The notes: a model not told the origin generated them from the letters alone. DNA of 64,000 nt from Arenicola marina (GCA_964019135.1 OZ025256.1:42814035-42878034), one strand, 5' to 3'; positions 1-11,160 are shown, numbered from the stretch's first letter. Program-made: numbers and translations.

Positions 1-284
1 CATCACCCCCCCCCCCCCCCACCCCACCCGGGCACATTGACTGGCTATCTGGCTGGGAATCGGCTTAACAAAAGCCGTCCGTGTCTTTCACCGCGACATC
101 AATGCCGGCTTTTCCATCATCCCCCTTGCCCCCCCCCCCCCCCCATCAACCGCCTCCACCCCTCCCCCTCCCCCTTAACCGCCCCCTCCCCCTCTACCCA
201 CCCCCGCGCGCCACAACCGGCCCGTGAAACTAATGGAGCCAGTCTTAGAGACCGAGGATTCTATTGTGGCGCGGCCATCAGCGA

Positions 285-441
285 GGGGGACGGGCGGAGG
301 GGTCGGGAGGGGGGGGGGGTAGCGGATGGGGAGGCGGGGGGTGGGTAGCGGATGGGGAGGCGGGGGTTGGGTAGCGGATGGGGAGGCGGGGGGTGGGTAG
401 CGGATGGGGAGGGGGGGGGGTAGCGGATGGGGAGGCGGGGG
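285..441. repeat. G-rich minisatellite, unit about 24-31 bp
   Basis: Five to six copies of a unit built on GGTAGCGGATGGGGAGGCGG lie in tandem. The spacing varies because the G runs between units differ in length. The G-runs could form quadruplexes on the plus strand. Confidence 0.85.
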
Positions 442-1880
442 TTGCTGACGCTACAGTGTACGCCTCTCCCTCCCTTCCTCCGTCTTCTCTCCTATCTTCT
501 TTGTTTTTTCTGTTTGATATGGTGCACATGATGTCGTAGATAAAAAGCAATTTTCTCATTGTTTTTTTACCCTCGGACTTGTGCATGTGATCCGCGGTTA
601 AACGTTACAACGGCTTCCTACTTAAACTGTTAAACGACACCAGAACACGCGCGCGCACGCCGCACGGACGGGACAGGACGCGGGCGACGTGGTGCGCCCT
701 CATTCGTTTCAACGGCTCCAGCGATCGATGACGCGGTTGGCTAAGTGAGGTGGCAACCGGAGCCAAACCCCACCATTGATCTCTTTCGACCCCGAGTCGG
801 ATCCGGGTTTCTATGGCAGTGTGAAGGGGCTTTGTGCGTCCACTCGCCGTGCCGGACCGGGCGCCAGGGCCCGGGGGAGACGGCGCCGAGAGACTGAAAT
901 GGACCCTTTCCAGGAAGGAGATTGTGAACTGCACAAAAGTAGTAAATCGTGTCCAAGAGTTCAGACGCCGCTAAGTCCTTTCTTCGCGGTGTTATTAGTT
1001 TGAAGGTCATGAGGCTTCCGATGTCTCTAATTGATGCGCTGCTGTAATATTTGTAACGCGTGACCCCGAGGCGCATTGTGCTCGCGTCGCTGTGACCTTT
1101 AAATGACCTTGAAGGGTTTCAAACTAATTACGACTCGGCGTTGCACATATGTGATCTGTTTTCGCAATAATTCAAGGAATTTTCACTCGGGGATCTTTCT
1201 CGTGGTTTGTGTATGACGTCACCACTATATGTGTATAACGTAAGAGCAGTGATATCACAATAACCATAGAACTTTTACGCACTATTAAAGGCATCAGGGT
1301 CAAAGCTTCACTTATCAGAGCCACTTCAGCACACGATCAGTGACAATAACGAGATTGGTGAGTTCCGCGAGATCTGCCGCGTGATCCCCGGCGAGATTAG
1401 TGAGAGCTCAACGCGGTCACGTGGTATCACTCAATATGCGGCATACGAAGTTATAACGACCTTGACCTTGCCGCCGCGAGGTGGGGAAACACTTAGCGCC
1501 CTCGGGCGGCGGGTGTCGACTCACGTCACTTCCGGTCACGTGGTCAGTGGGGCAGTTCCGCCGTGGTCAATAGTTTGGCGGCACGGGGTTCAGCCTGGGG
1601 TGGGTGGGAGGTGGGTGGATGAGAGGGGATGGAGGGGGAGGGGGGGAGGGGTGTATAGAGCTATACGACTTGGCTACATTTAGATGGAGCGATGGATTGG
1701 TGTTCTAGGCCTGGTTCTTGTGCACACACGGGTTGAACTGGCGCCTGTTTCGCGACCGCAGTTTAGTCGGCTACGGGCCTTAGTCTGCTAATATCGCTCA
1801 TCATCACGGTAACTTTAGACGAGTAAGTCCGGTAGTCGGCTGAAGTGCGTTCGTGGATCCGGGGGGTGGGGTACAGTTTG

Positions 1881-2098
1881 TTGGTTGTATATTGAGGACG
1901 CTTTAACCACTTTTGGTCATATCGCGTCAATGGGAGCAGGAAGGAAGAGTGGAGCCATGTCCCCGGGGGTAACTCCCTTCTCCTTGTGAAGAAGGATATG
2001 GTATCTTTATCCTGCGACCATACAGACATGGCCACAGCGGGGCGCGAACCAGCGATCTCAACCTACGTACCTACAAAGCCAGAGAGGCGCCCTACAAT
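1881..2098 (-). mobile_element. tRNA-derived SINE (family 1), copy A
   Basis: This is the same family as the complete copy at 10702-10960, read on the minus strand. The tail begins with TTGGTTGTATATTGAGGACG and the degenerate tRNA-like head lies near 2060-2098. The body segment complementary to a tRNA-head plus GGATAAAGATACC-like block is conserved in all five copies in the window. Confidence 0.75.
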
Positions 2099-2261
2099 GA
2101 TATATATGTAGAGGTGATACGTCACAGCGGTTCGAACTCGCCACCAAACTGTTGGTCTGGGGTCGAGTAAGCTACCGCTCGACCACGCGTGCTTCCTCCA
2201 ACGTTGCAACAGTTGTCAGGATGTGGTGGGGATGGGGTGGGGTTGGGGGTGGGTGTGGGGT

Positions 2262-2446
2262 GGCAGTGGCGGATCCAGGGGGGGGGGGGGGAGGGGGCGC
2301 CGGGGGCGGGCGCCTCCCTTTCAGGGACGAGCCAAGCATTGTTGAAGTCGTATCTTTGAGGAGTGTTTTATGTAATAAATTCTCACACGGGGTCTGGCGC
2401 CCCCCCCCTTTCACAAGTTCCAGGATCCGCTACTGGGTGGCAACTA
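2262..2446. mobile_element. Small MITE-like element with GGATCC-containing ends
   Basis: The left end reads AGTGGCGGATCCAGG and the right end is its inverted relative, CCAGGATCCGCTACTGG. Both ends are followed inward by G or C runs and GGCGCC-type blocks. About 185 bp with no coding capacity fits a non-autonomous DNA element. The superfamily is not certain; the ends resemble those of some hAT-type elements. Confidence 0.55.
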
Positions 2447-4314
2447 GTAACACTGTTTAGGTCATGGCGCCAGGATCTGCGACATGAGACATATTCACAT
2501 TTGACTATTTGCTCCCACCTCTTGACTTGACAGATCATATGTTATAGTTGCTGCCCAACTGTTGCATGTGTTTTAACTCATAATCAGAAATTAATTATAG
2601 TCGAAAAGACGCGTCACTTCGCAGTAGCTATTAGAGCACTCTTTTCTGAGTACTACCATGTGATTCCACTTATGCCTTTACCCCCTTGACACCCCCCCCC
2701 CTTCTTGCGCCACCCTCCCCTTTCCTTCCCCACATCGCGACAGCGATTGGTTACGTCACGTGACATGAGTGGTTCATCAGCGAGGCGGTTGCGGGGGGGG
2801 GGGGCGCTGTGGTAGAGCGAGGGCACGACCCCCCCCCCCCTTCCCCCCCCCCACCGCGCGTTACGTTCGGGTGTTCCACACTAGCGCCATATATGGTCAT
2901 GATATCAGTGAAACCGAGACCAAGAGATTGGGAGAGAGAGGGAGAGGGGGATCCCGGGGGGGGGGGGTGTTAGGCTTATGGTGTTGGGCGGGTGGTGGGA
3001 GGGGTCGGGTGGTGGTGGAGATTAGTTATCCTGGGAAATCCGATGGATCGGTTTAACATGGGCGACAGGCTTGGCCGGGTGGCGTCGCTATGTGTAGCGT
3101 GGGAGGGGGTGGGGGGGGGGGGTGGGCGGTGGCGGGTTGGAGTGGGAGAGAGGGAGGGTAGGGGAGGGGTGGGGGTGGGGCAGAGTGGACTCCCCAATTT
3201 GTTTCCGCCCCGTGGAGAAGGACGGAGCGACATGTCTGAAGTAGATGTGAAGGAAGCGGTGGGCAAGACGCTGGTCCCCTCCCACCACCCCCTCCACCCC
3301 CAGGCTCTTACCCCTCCCCATCACCCCTCCACACCCAGGCCCTTACCCGCCCCCAATCCTATAATGGCAGGGAGGGCGAACGAAGCGAAGAATCAAGCAT
3401 GTGAAATGGCACTCATGTCTGGGTTAGCAGGAGGGTGGCGGGTGGTGGTGGGGGGGGATGGGGGGGGGGAGAGGGAAGTGCCGGTGGGGTAAGGAAATAA
3501 TAAAGAAGCAAAGGCGTGCGGTGGTGGGCGGGGGGGGGGTCTTTGGCCAGTCTATTTGAGGATGAAGGGGGGTGTGGTGGGGGTTGGGTGGGGCGGGAGG
3601 TATGTTGGGGGTGGGGATGGGTGGGGTAGTGGGGGGGTATCCCGCTGGGGTGTAATGTAATGTAATCCCCCTGTTGGTAGAGGTCACCTGGGTATGACCT
3701 TTAAGGTCCCGGTTATTCCGCGAGGCGGCTTTGGACTCGGGGTCCGGAACAACTAGATTTTGATCGGATGTAGGAGGGGTGGAAGGGCGGGGGGGGTGGG
3801 GGGTATTGGGAATAAAGGGGTGGCAAACAAACACGTAGCGGTAAGGCTTGAAGCACATTGGGCGGGTGAGGGGTCAGTGGGTGGGGACGAGGGAGGGGAG
3901 GGGAGCTAGGGGTAATAGCACGGTGATGATGAATCGGCTGAGAAGAAAATCTTGCGAGGTACAATGGTTGATGCGCGACGCCGCAGTTTTCTTGGTCTAC
4001 TGTGGGGCTGCCGTCTGAAAAAGAAGTCAGCGTCCAGATTAAATCTCTTGTATGGATCGAACCGGCCGACAACGAAAACCTCGAGTGGATTATTCTTCCA
4101 GCTTGATTACAAAACTGATGAACTACGGGGCGAGTTAAGAGTGGCGCCGTTAACATTGCCCAGAAGATTGCAGTGGCCGCGCGATTAAAACTGCCGCAGC
4201 ACTTGACCATTGTGTAGTTTAGGAGTGCAATAGGGGGGTAAAAGTGCCGAAAGATTTCATACAATCGAACGATTTAAAAATCCTGCCCGAACCGTAAAGC
4301 CGTAGGAATTAAAA

Positions 4315-4392
4315 CCTAAGCCTTCCGAAGGGGGGGGGGGAGGTGTCCATGCCTCAGATTTCCTAAATTTTGCATTAAAAAACAGCGTCAAA
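4315..4392 (+). mobile_element. Fragment of G-tract MITE-like family
   Basis: A G run is followed by a CCTCAGATTTCCTAAATTTT block and a TTGCATTAAAAAACAGCGT block. The same order occurs near 59850-59905 and, inverted, near 39600-39660. It is a truncated copy with no ends visible. Confidence 0.5.
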
Positions 4393-4527
4393 AGGTGGGG
4401 TGATGCTAAGTGAAATAGGTCTATAACTTGCAACTACTGTCAACGGCCGTACTACATTACGACACAAGTTAGACCTACTTCCGGTAGGAGTAACTAAGAT
4501 TCACTCGCGCCACTTTCCCGCTTACGG

Positions 4528-4676
4528 CTAATCTCTGACCCCTGCCTTCTCACAGAGCGCCCAGGTAATATCTGACCCCTGCCTTCCCACAGAGCGCCCA
4601 GGTAATCTCTGACCCCTGCCTTCTCACAGAGCGCCCAGGTAATCTCTGACCCCTGCCTTCTCACAGAGCGCCCAGG
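4528..4676 (+). repeat. 37-bp array with splice acceptor, 9-nt core and donor in each unit
   Basis: Four tandem units each contain a pyrimidine-rich stretch ending CCTTCTCACAG, then the 9-nt core AGCGCCCAG, then GTAAT. On the plus strand every unit therefore has a good 3' splice site, a possible 9-nt microexon (three codons, Ser-Ala-Gln) and a good 5' splice site. No parent gene was recognised on this strand nearby. It may be a relic of a gene's exon boundary or a chance sequence fixed by tandem duplication. Confidence 0.8.
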
Positions 4677-5265
4677 TAATTCATGCCGAGGCGAACCTAA
4701 TGTCGTCTGTCACACATGGGGTCCGTTGGTGCCTCGTTCTCGTCCCCTTGAGCCTCATTCTGGACGCAATTGGCTCGCCGTTAATTGAACCTCGTGTTGG
4801 GAACTGTCACGTGACCACGCGAGACCCGCAAGGTCACATTTTAGCGGAAGTAGTTACTGTATACATGGGGTGTCTAATTTTACAGACTTTGGTAAAGAGG
4901 TCAGGGTGACAGCTGATTGGTTCAGCGAGCCGGGCGATCATGGCCCCACTTGAGGGGGGCGTACGGGGCGACTCACATACCACATTGGTTTCTGAAGGAG
5001 AGAAGACATCACCATGACAATACACCGTTTTACACTCTGGCACTAAGCCCCGCCCACGCGTGAGTCCTTGTTTGTGAAGCGTGAGTATGAAATTGACAAT
5101 CATAGCTGATGGTAGGTACAAGTGTGAAGTACTCATCTCTGAAACTGACGACAAAGTGACACGCTGCTTTGTTTGTCCGACTTGTTGGTCAAATATAACG
5201 CACGTAGAAGATTTTTTCACCACATGATTGGATAGTCGCAACAGTGACGTCAATGAATGATTGAC
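4677..5265. other. Unassigned unique sequence
   Basis: No exon, transposon end or tandem repeat was recognised. A 69-codon open frame at 4700-4909 has no family resemblance that I can see. Confidence 0.5.
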
Positions 5266-5465
5266 NNNNNNNNNNNNNNNNNNNNNNNNNNNNNNNNNNN
5301 NNNNNNNNNNNNNNNNNNNNNNNNNNNNNNNNNNNNNNNNNNNNNNNNNNNNNNNNNNNNNNNNNNNNNNNNNNNNNNNNNNNNNNNNNNNNNNNNNNNN
5401 NNNNNNNNNNNNNNNNNNNNNNNNNNNNNNNNNNNNNNNNNNNNNNNNNNNNNNNNNNNNNNNNN
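5266..5465. other. Assembly gap of 200 N
   Basis: Exactly 200 unknown bases, the conventional size for a scaffold join of unknown length. The right flank begins directly with a G run, which probably caused the break. Confidence 1.
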
Positions 5466-5612
5466 GGGGGGGGGGGCGGGGTAAGAGGGGTCTCTCATCT
5501 CGGATCACAGAAATAAAATTCCTAAATCCCGCATCACGAAGGAAGAATGACGGCAGTTCACGATCACGGAAATAAGGTGCCCATCACAGATCACGGAAAT
5601 AAGCAGACTTGA
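5466..5612. repeat. Degenerate array built on ATCACGGAAATAA
   Basis: Four to five imperfect units of about 30 bp carry ATCACRGAAATAA-like cores. A related degenerate run recurs at 6498-6690, where the core reads AATCACGATCACGA, so the two are probably remnants of one older array split by later insertions. Confidence 0.6.
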
Positions 5613-5754
5613 CTTCATGTATAACGTTAGTAATTCAAAAGAATGTGTACGCCATAATGTGACAGATTATGACATTGGCAGTATGACAGTTGCCACATGA
5701 ATTTTCCTTTATTACGAAATGGCTTAATGACAAGGTACAATAAATCCCGTTTCG

Positions 5755-6190
5755 CACGTGACGATGTGAATGCTTTGTTTGTCATGAGCATGAGAGCGAT
5801 TGGCAGAAGAATTAAGAATGACCGTCAAATGGCTTTGCAAACGATATGAATGCCTTGTTTGTCGTGAGCGTGAGAGGGTTTTGGCAGACGATGTGAATTC
5901 TTAGTTTGTCATGAGCGCAAGATGGCTTGGCAGACGATGTGAAATCCTCGGGGGGGGGGGGGGGGAGGCACTATTATACAAATCTGGTGGGGGAGGGGGG
6001 GGGGGGTCCGCGGGTGTCTTGATGCCTGTAAGAGCGGATAGTTGATAGGCAGATGCTTGGCAGATGGTGTGAATGCTTGGTTTATCATGACCAAGAGAGG
6101 CCTTGAAATACCATGTGAATGTTTGGCTTGTCATGACCACCAGAAGGCATGGCAGACGGTGTGCCAATGCATGTTTTGTCGATGTGAAGG
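5755..6190. repeat. Degenerate 45-50-bp array with GATGTGAATGC core
   Basis: About seven diverged units share a core like GATGTGAATGCTTTGTTTGT followed by CATGAGC and a GGCAGA motif. A G-tract element at 5945-6052 interrupts the array. It is older than the neighbouring near-perfect arrays, judging by divergence between units. Confidence 0.65.
5945..6052 (+). mobile_element. G-tract element, copy 1
   Basis: A long G run is followed by GAGGCACTATTATACAAATC, more G runs, then GGTGTCTTGATGCCTG. The same sequence of blocks recurs at 56070-56185 and inverted at 39498-39590, which shows a dispersed repeat. Ends are unclear because they sit in homopolymers. Confidence 0.55.
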
Positions 6191-6367
6191 CGTGGTTTGA
6201 AACCAAAACACTTCGTGAACACTTCGTATGTCATCATCGTGAAGGGAATGGGAGACTGCGGACAGGGGGTGGGGTCGAGTTAATAGAAATTTATTATCGC
6301 TTCATCTCACATTCGGGAAATACTTACACATACACAATCATAAATAAATGAAAGGTTTGGTCTTTCC

Positions 6368-6450
6368 CCTTTTGATTTTCCCAGGAGTTTCTTGGTCTAA
6401 TTTAACTTCAATGTGCGCACAGGATGCCTAAGGCACCACCATTTCACTTC
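6368..6450 (+). mobile_element. SINE family 2, 3' end fragment
   Basis: The stretch holds TTTCTTGGTCTAATTTAACT, a TGTGCGCACA block and a CCTAAGGCACCACCATTTCA block. These match the 3' part of the clearer copy at 45844-45992. Only the tail half is preserved and no tRNA-like head is seen. Confidence 0.55.
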
Positions 6451-6497
6451 ATGCGCCGCTGTCCTAGTTCCGAGTAGGTGGGGTCGCTGTATGCTGA

Positions 6498-6690
6498 GCA
6501 TCCTTCAATCACGATATTAACTGTAGTGCAAATCACGGTCACAAGTGAAACGGAGGTCAGGAATCACGAAAACGATTGTTCCCAATCACACATCACCTAT
6601 TTGCAGTTTTACCCAAATCACGATCACGAGAATTACTTCGATCTCGAATCACGTAAATAACTCTCCTCAGTGCCCGATCACGATAATAAC
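6498..6690. repeat. Degenerate AATCACG array
   Basis: Six or more imperfect copies of an AATCACGATCACGA-type core are spaced 20-40 bp apart. It is related to the run at 5466-5612. Confidence 0.55.
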
Positions 6691-6779
6691 TGTCTGAATT
6701 AACGGCTTAGGCTATTTTTAGATATTGGCGGTGTTTTGAAACAAATGAAAGATACATTCTTCTGATGAGGACGCACTCA

Positions 6780-7065
6780 TGCTGTTAGCAACGGGAAGAC
6801 GTCGCAGAAGGAAGATGTATTGGATTCATCGCACTCTTCAAAGAAGACTGGCACTGGAGAATACCACAGGCTAATACAGGAGCTAAAAATGCAAACAATG
6901 AGAGGTTTCGGACCTAAATTTACTTCAAATTGACGCCAGTGCAGTTGCAGGAGTTGCTGGATCTGGTTGGGGGAGCCCTGTATCATGTCCCCACCAACTT
7001 TCGCGCGTCTTTGCGTCCGGAACAAAGGCTTTTGCCGCCATGTTGGAGAGTGTGCATCGCGCTGA
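6780..7065 (+). pseudogene. PIF/Harbinger transposase, N-terminal relic
   Basis: The plus-strand translation begins with an arginine-rich run (GRRRRRKMYWIHRTLQRR) typical of the N-terminus of Harbinger/HARBI1-like transposases. A segment with TPVQLQELLDLVGG, then VPTNFRASLRPEQRLL, follows; in this family the same place holds an F-x2-LL-x-LVGP helix and a TNFREPI-x-PEERLA motif. The reading frame is broken by stops near 6883 and 6911, and nothing of the DDE catalytic core follows. It is a decayed DNA transposon, not a working host gene. The GC-rich palindromic segment after it may be transposon-derived too. Confidence 0.7.
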
Positions 7066-7325
7066 ATTTCATTCTTTTTTCTGATTGGCTGAAATGTCGA
7101 CGGCGCGCCGACCGACGACCGAAAAATAGAACATGTCCTATCCCCTCCGCGGAGCCTCGACGGTACCGCGACGGCACCGCGTCGGTGCCGTCCCGCTGAC
7201 GCGTGCAGTGGGCGTTAGCCAAGCGCAACTCAACTGTCCTATTTTCCGCGCCGCGTCAGTTCCGTCGCCGCGCCGCAAACGCGTCCAGTGGGCGTTAGCA
7301 CTAACATGGGAGTTGTATGGTCAAG
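7066..7325. repeat. GC-rich segment with repeated CAGTGGGCGTTAGC block
   Basis: Two copies of an arrangement end in ACGCGT(G/C)CAGTGGGCGTTAG, one at 7199-7218 and one at 7279-7298. Each is preceded by CG-rich tracts that are partly self-complementary (for example CGACGGTACC against GGTGCCGTCC). It adjoins the Harbinger relic and could be its terminal or subterminal DNA. Confidence 0.45.
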
Positions 7326-7410
7326 TCGTTTAAGCGGTGCCATGAGATGGAGACATGGAGACATCAACAAGCATGATGCGTCCTGTTATAGGTCATGTCC
7401 AACAAGAAAT

Positions 7411-8297
7411 AGTGTGATAAACCAAGTTTATAGCCCAGTGTGTTAGAGCGCTTGCCTTGAGTGTGATAACACAAGTTTATAGTGTTAGTTGGTTAGAGCG
7501 CTCGCCTTGAGTGTGATAACATAACAAGTTTATAGTGTTAGTGGGTTAGTGCGCTCGCCTTGAGTGTGATAACATAACAAGTTTATAGTGTCAGTGGGTT
7601 AGAGCGCTCGCCTTGAGTGTGATAACACAACAAATTTATAGCCCAGTGGGTTAGAGCGCTCGCCTTGAGTGTGATAAATAACAAGTTTATAGTGTTAGTG
7701 GGTTAGTGCGCTCGCCTTGAGTGTGATAACATAACAAGTTTATAGTGTCAGTGGGTTAGAGCGCTCGCCTTGAGTGTGATAACACAACAAATTTATAGCC
7801 CAGTGGGTTAGAGCGCTCGCCTTGAGTGTGATAACACAACAAGTTTGTAGCCCAGTGGGTTAGAACACTCGCCTTGAGTGTGATAACATAACAAGTTTAT
7901 AGCCCAGTGGGTTAGAGCACTCGCCTTGAGTGTGATAACATAACAAGCTTATAGTGTTAGTGGATTAGAGCGCTCGCCTTGAGTGTGACAACACAACAAA
8001 TTTATAGCCCAGTGGGTTAGAGCGCTCGCCTTGAGTGTGATAACACAACAAGTTTATAGCCCAGTGGGTTAGAACACTCGCCTTGAGTGTGATAACATAA
8101 CATGTTAATAGTGTTAGTGGGTTAGAGCGCTCGCCTTGAGTGTGATAACACAACAAGTTTATAGTGTTAGTGGGATAGAGCGCTCGCCTTGAGTGTGATA
8201 ACACAACAAGTTTATAGTGTTAGTGGGTTAGAGCACTCGCCTTGAGTGTGATAACATTAGTTTATAGTATTAGTGGGTTACAGCGCTCGCCTTGAGG
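7411..8297 (+). repeat. 53-bp array made from the box A head of a SINE
   Basis: About 17 tandem units each contain a TAGCCCAGTGGGTTAGAGCG or TAGTGTTAGTGGGTTAGAGC block, then CTCGCCTTGAGTGTGATAAC. The core is the first 35-40 bases of the tRNA-derived SINE found whole at 10702-10960, including the pol III box A (TAGCCCAGTGGG). The array runs without a break into the rest of one SINE copy (8298-8505), so the expansion happened within that insertion. Confidence 0.9.
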
Positions 8298-8505
8298 GCT
8301 CTGGCCACCTGAGATCACGTGGATCGGTGGCTCACGCCCCGTTGTGGCCATCCATGTCTGTGGTCGCAAGATAAAGATTGCATGTCTTTCTTCGCAAAGA
8401 ATAGGGGGTTATCCCTGGGAACATGGCTCCGTTCTTTCCTTCCTTCTCCCATTGACGTGATATGACCAAAAGAGGTTAAAGCGTCCTGAAGATACAACCC
8501 ACCAC
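8298..8505 (+). mobile_element. tRNA-derived SINE (family 1), copy B body and tail
   Basis: The SINE body follows the amplified head. It has a box B-like remnant in ATCGGTGGCTCACGCC, the internal GTCGCAAGATAAAGATTGCA block, and a tail ending GCGTCCTGAAGATACAACCC. The plus orientation matches the array to its left. Confidence 0.8.
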
Positions 8506-9135
8506 ATTAAGTGTGTTTTCACTATATACTGAAGACCCATGGTCCATGGGTGGTGTTAGGCCGACGGTATATCAAATCAGGTGTATATCACACGCCATAG
8601 ACATCACATGAAGCCAATACCCATTAGGGAAATGTCACCAGGCTGGCCCCGCGCGAGGGTGCCAGAATTATCGCCTTATTTGGTCATGTCTGTCGGGCAG
8701 GGGTGTAATTCCGAGCAGGTTCTCCCATGTCTGTGTTGCGGCGCACTCTCCCCAGGTCTGTGTTGGGGCTGTCGTTACACATGGGACGCGGCCGGTCGTT
8801 CACTTTCTATTGGCTCTGCTGTCAGGGGCGTATCTTTATGAGTCTCTGGGGATGTGATAAGCTTGCTATGTATGGCACTACACAATGATTGGGAGGCTCC
8901 GTGCCGGGAGGCACCGGCGATGTCCTTCAGACTGACAGCGCCTGCTGCCAGACGGCTCACGGTATACACGTCATCATTGCAGCAAACCTCCTCTTATTAC
9001 CATTCACCTGGTTTTTACGGCTGTGATGTCGTTAGGAATTATTTTGGGAGGACATCTGACGGCAAGTCACTTAAACGTCAGCAGAATGGGGTTCACTAGA
9101 ATACAGATCTCTGTTGGCCTATTCATATCAGAAAT
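8506..9135. other. Unassigned unique sequence
   Basis: No tandem repeat or exon was recognised. Open frames are short and mutually overlapping on both strands. Confidence 0.5.
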
Positions 9136-9181
9136 AAATTGATGCCAACTCTCACAACGAATTTTAAGGAGGAAAAGGAAG

Positions 9182-10436
9182 CCAGCCTGCAGTCTCGTTA
9201 TGCTATAAGACAGGGCAAGGGAACCAGCCTTCAGTCTCGCTATGCTATAGGACGGGACAAAGGAACCAGCCTTCAGTCTCGCTGTGCCATAGGACGGGGC
9301 AAGGGAACCAGCCTTCAGTCTCGCTATGCTATAGGACGGGACAAAGGAACCAGCCTTCAGTCTCGCTGCGCCAGAGGACGGGGCAAGGGAACCAGCCTTC
9401 AGTCTCGCTGTGTCTCGCTATGCCATAGGACGGGTCAAGGGAACCAGCCTTCAGTCCCGTTGCGCCATAGGACGGGGCAAGGGAACCAGCCTTCAGTCCC
9501 GTTGTGCCATAGGACGGGTCAAGTGAACCAACTTTCAGTCTCGCTGCGCCATAGGACGGGGCAAGGGAACCAGCCTTTAGTCTCGCTGTGCCAGAGGACG
9601 GGGCAAGGGAACCAGCCTTCAGTCTCGCTGTGTCTCGCTGCGCCAGAGGACGGGGCAAGGAAACCAGCCTTCAATCTCGCTGCGCCAGAGGACGGGGCCA
9701 GGGAACCAGCCTTCAGTCTCGCTGTGAAATAGGACGGGGCAAGGGAACCAGCCTTCAGTCTCGCTGTGCCATAAGACGGGGCAAGGGAACCAGCCTTCAG
9801 TCCCGCTGTGCCATAGGACGGGTCAAGGGAACCAGCCTTCAGTCTTGCTATGCCATAGGACGGGGCAGGGGAACCAGCCTTCAGTCTCGCTATGCCATAG
9901 AACGGGGCAAGGGAACCAGGCTTCAGTCTCGCTGCGCCATAGGACGGGGCAAGGGAACCAGCCTTCAGTCTCGCTGTGTCTCGCTGCGCCAGAGGACGGG
10001 GCAAGGAAACCAGCCTTCAATCTCGCTGCGCCAGAGGACGGGGCAAGGGAACCAGTCTTCAGTCTCGCTGTGCCATAGGACGGGGCAAGGGAACCAGTCT
10101 TCAGTCTCGCTGTGCCATAGGACGGGGCAAGGGAACCAGCCTTCAGTCCCGCTGTGCCATAGGACGGGTCAAGGGAACCAGCCTTCAGTCTCGCTATGCC
10201 ATAGGACGGGGCAAGGGAACCAGCCTTCAGTCTCGCTATGCCATAGAACGGGGCAAGGGAACCAGCCTTCAGTCTGGCTATGCCATAGGACGGGGCAAGG
10301 GAACCAGCCGTCAGTCTCGCTGTGCCATAGGACGGAGCAAGGTAACCAGCCTTCAGTCTCGCTGTACCATAGGACGGAGCAAGGGAACCAGCCTTCAGTC
10401 TCGCTGTGTCTCGCTGTGCCATACGACGGGGCAAGG
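9182..10436. repeat. About 42-47-bp minisatellite, roughly 27 units
   Basis: Each unit contains ATAGGACGGGGCAAGGGAAC, then CAGCCTTCAGTCTCGCTGTG. Some units have an extra TGTCTCGCTG segment, giving a longer variant that recurs about four times and suggests higher-order duplication. Frames on both strands stay open (for example repeated GKGTSLQSRCAIGR), but this comes from the repeat and there is no sign of a gene. Confidence 0.92.
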
Positions 10437-10701
10437 GAATTGTGATGAAGCACCATCCACAGTCCAAAGGACAAAAATAACCTGGACGGTGCTATAGTAG
10501 TTTACAACGTAACCCGCCCGTCAGAGATTTGTCTATCCATACCCACAGCACCATTTCCCTCAGTCAGTGACCCATTAAGACAGGGTGACGGATGGCCTGG
10601 CGTTCGTCTGATTCAGGATTCAGAGGACCATAATACATTATTTAATGCCATGTTGTCGGAAAAGACGCAGGAACAAGACTCCCGTACTGCCACCATTAGG
10701 G

Positions 10702-10960
10702 TTGGTTGGTTGTATATTCAGGACGCTTTGACCACTTTTGGTCGTATCGCGCCAATGGGAGAAGGAAGGGAGAGTGGAGCCATGTCCCCTGGGGGTAATC
10801 CCCTACTCTTTGCGAAAAACGACATGGGATCCTTATCCTGCGACCACACAGACATGGCCACAGCATGGCTCGAACCACCGACCCACGTGCCGTTAGGCTC
10901 TCAGGTGACCAGAGCACTCAAGGCGAGCGCTCTAGCCCACTGAGCTATCGCGCCGGCCCC
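10702..10960 (-). mobile_element. tRNA-derived SINE (family 1), complete copy C with 12-bp target duplication
   Basis: The element lies on the minus strand and is flanked by identical CCACCATTAGGG copies at 10690-10701 and 10961-10972, a clear target-site duplication. The head reads GCGCGATAGCTCAGTGGGCT on the minus strand, with pol III box A, and a box B-like GGTGGTTCGAGCC follows about 60 bases later. The body then includes TCGCAGGATAAGGATCCCAT and the tail ends in ATATACAACCAA. The intact duplication and good promoter boxes suggest this is the youngest copy in the window. Confidence 0.92.
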
Positions 10961-10981
10961 CCACCATTAGGGCCAGGGGCG

Positions 10982-11160
10982 GCCGTACGCAAATGGATCT
11001 GGGGGGTGGGCTACGCCTACCGTACGGCCGTACGCACATGGGTCTGGGGGGGGGGGGGCTACGCCTACCGTACAGTCATACGCACATTAGTCTGGGGGGT
11101 GGGTTACGCATACCGTACGGCCGTACGCACATGGGTCGTGTGGGTGGGGGGGGGGGGGGG
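10982..11160. repeat. About 44-bp array with CGTACGGCCGTACG palindrome
   Basis: Four units each contain a GGTCTGGGGGG run, GGGCTACGCCTACCGTACGG and CCGTACGCACATGG. The CGTACGGCCGTACG block is a perfect dyad. The array directly adjoins the right side of SINE copy C. Confidence 0.85.

Larger units (their letters stand above)
1..4527. other. Gene-free G/C-tract-rich region
   Basis: I found no recognisable exon here. The stretch carries many G or C homopolymer runs of about 8-16 bases, and its open frames are low-complexity proline/glycine translations of them. Named repeats inside it (285-441, 1881-2098, 2262-2446, 4315-4392) are listed separately; the rest looks like ordinary intergenic or intronic DNA. 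Confidence 0.6.

Noticed and set aside
278-586. Proline-rich frames near the left edge
   Set aside because: They translate the G-rich minisatellite and flanking homopolymers; there is no other evidence of coding.
7411-8297. Possible CRISPR-like array or tRNA gene cluster
   Set aside because: Units are contiguous with no unique spacers, and only the box A half of a tRNA-like SINE is present; no cloverleaf or anticodon arm can be formed.
9139-10497. Long open frames on both strands (up to 285 codons) with repeated peptides such as GKGTSLQSRCAIGR
   Set aside because: They follow a 42-47-bp minisatellite, overlap on both strands in several frames, and have no splice sites, start context or domain; frames stay open only because the unit lacks stops.
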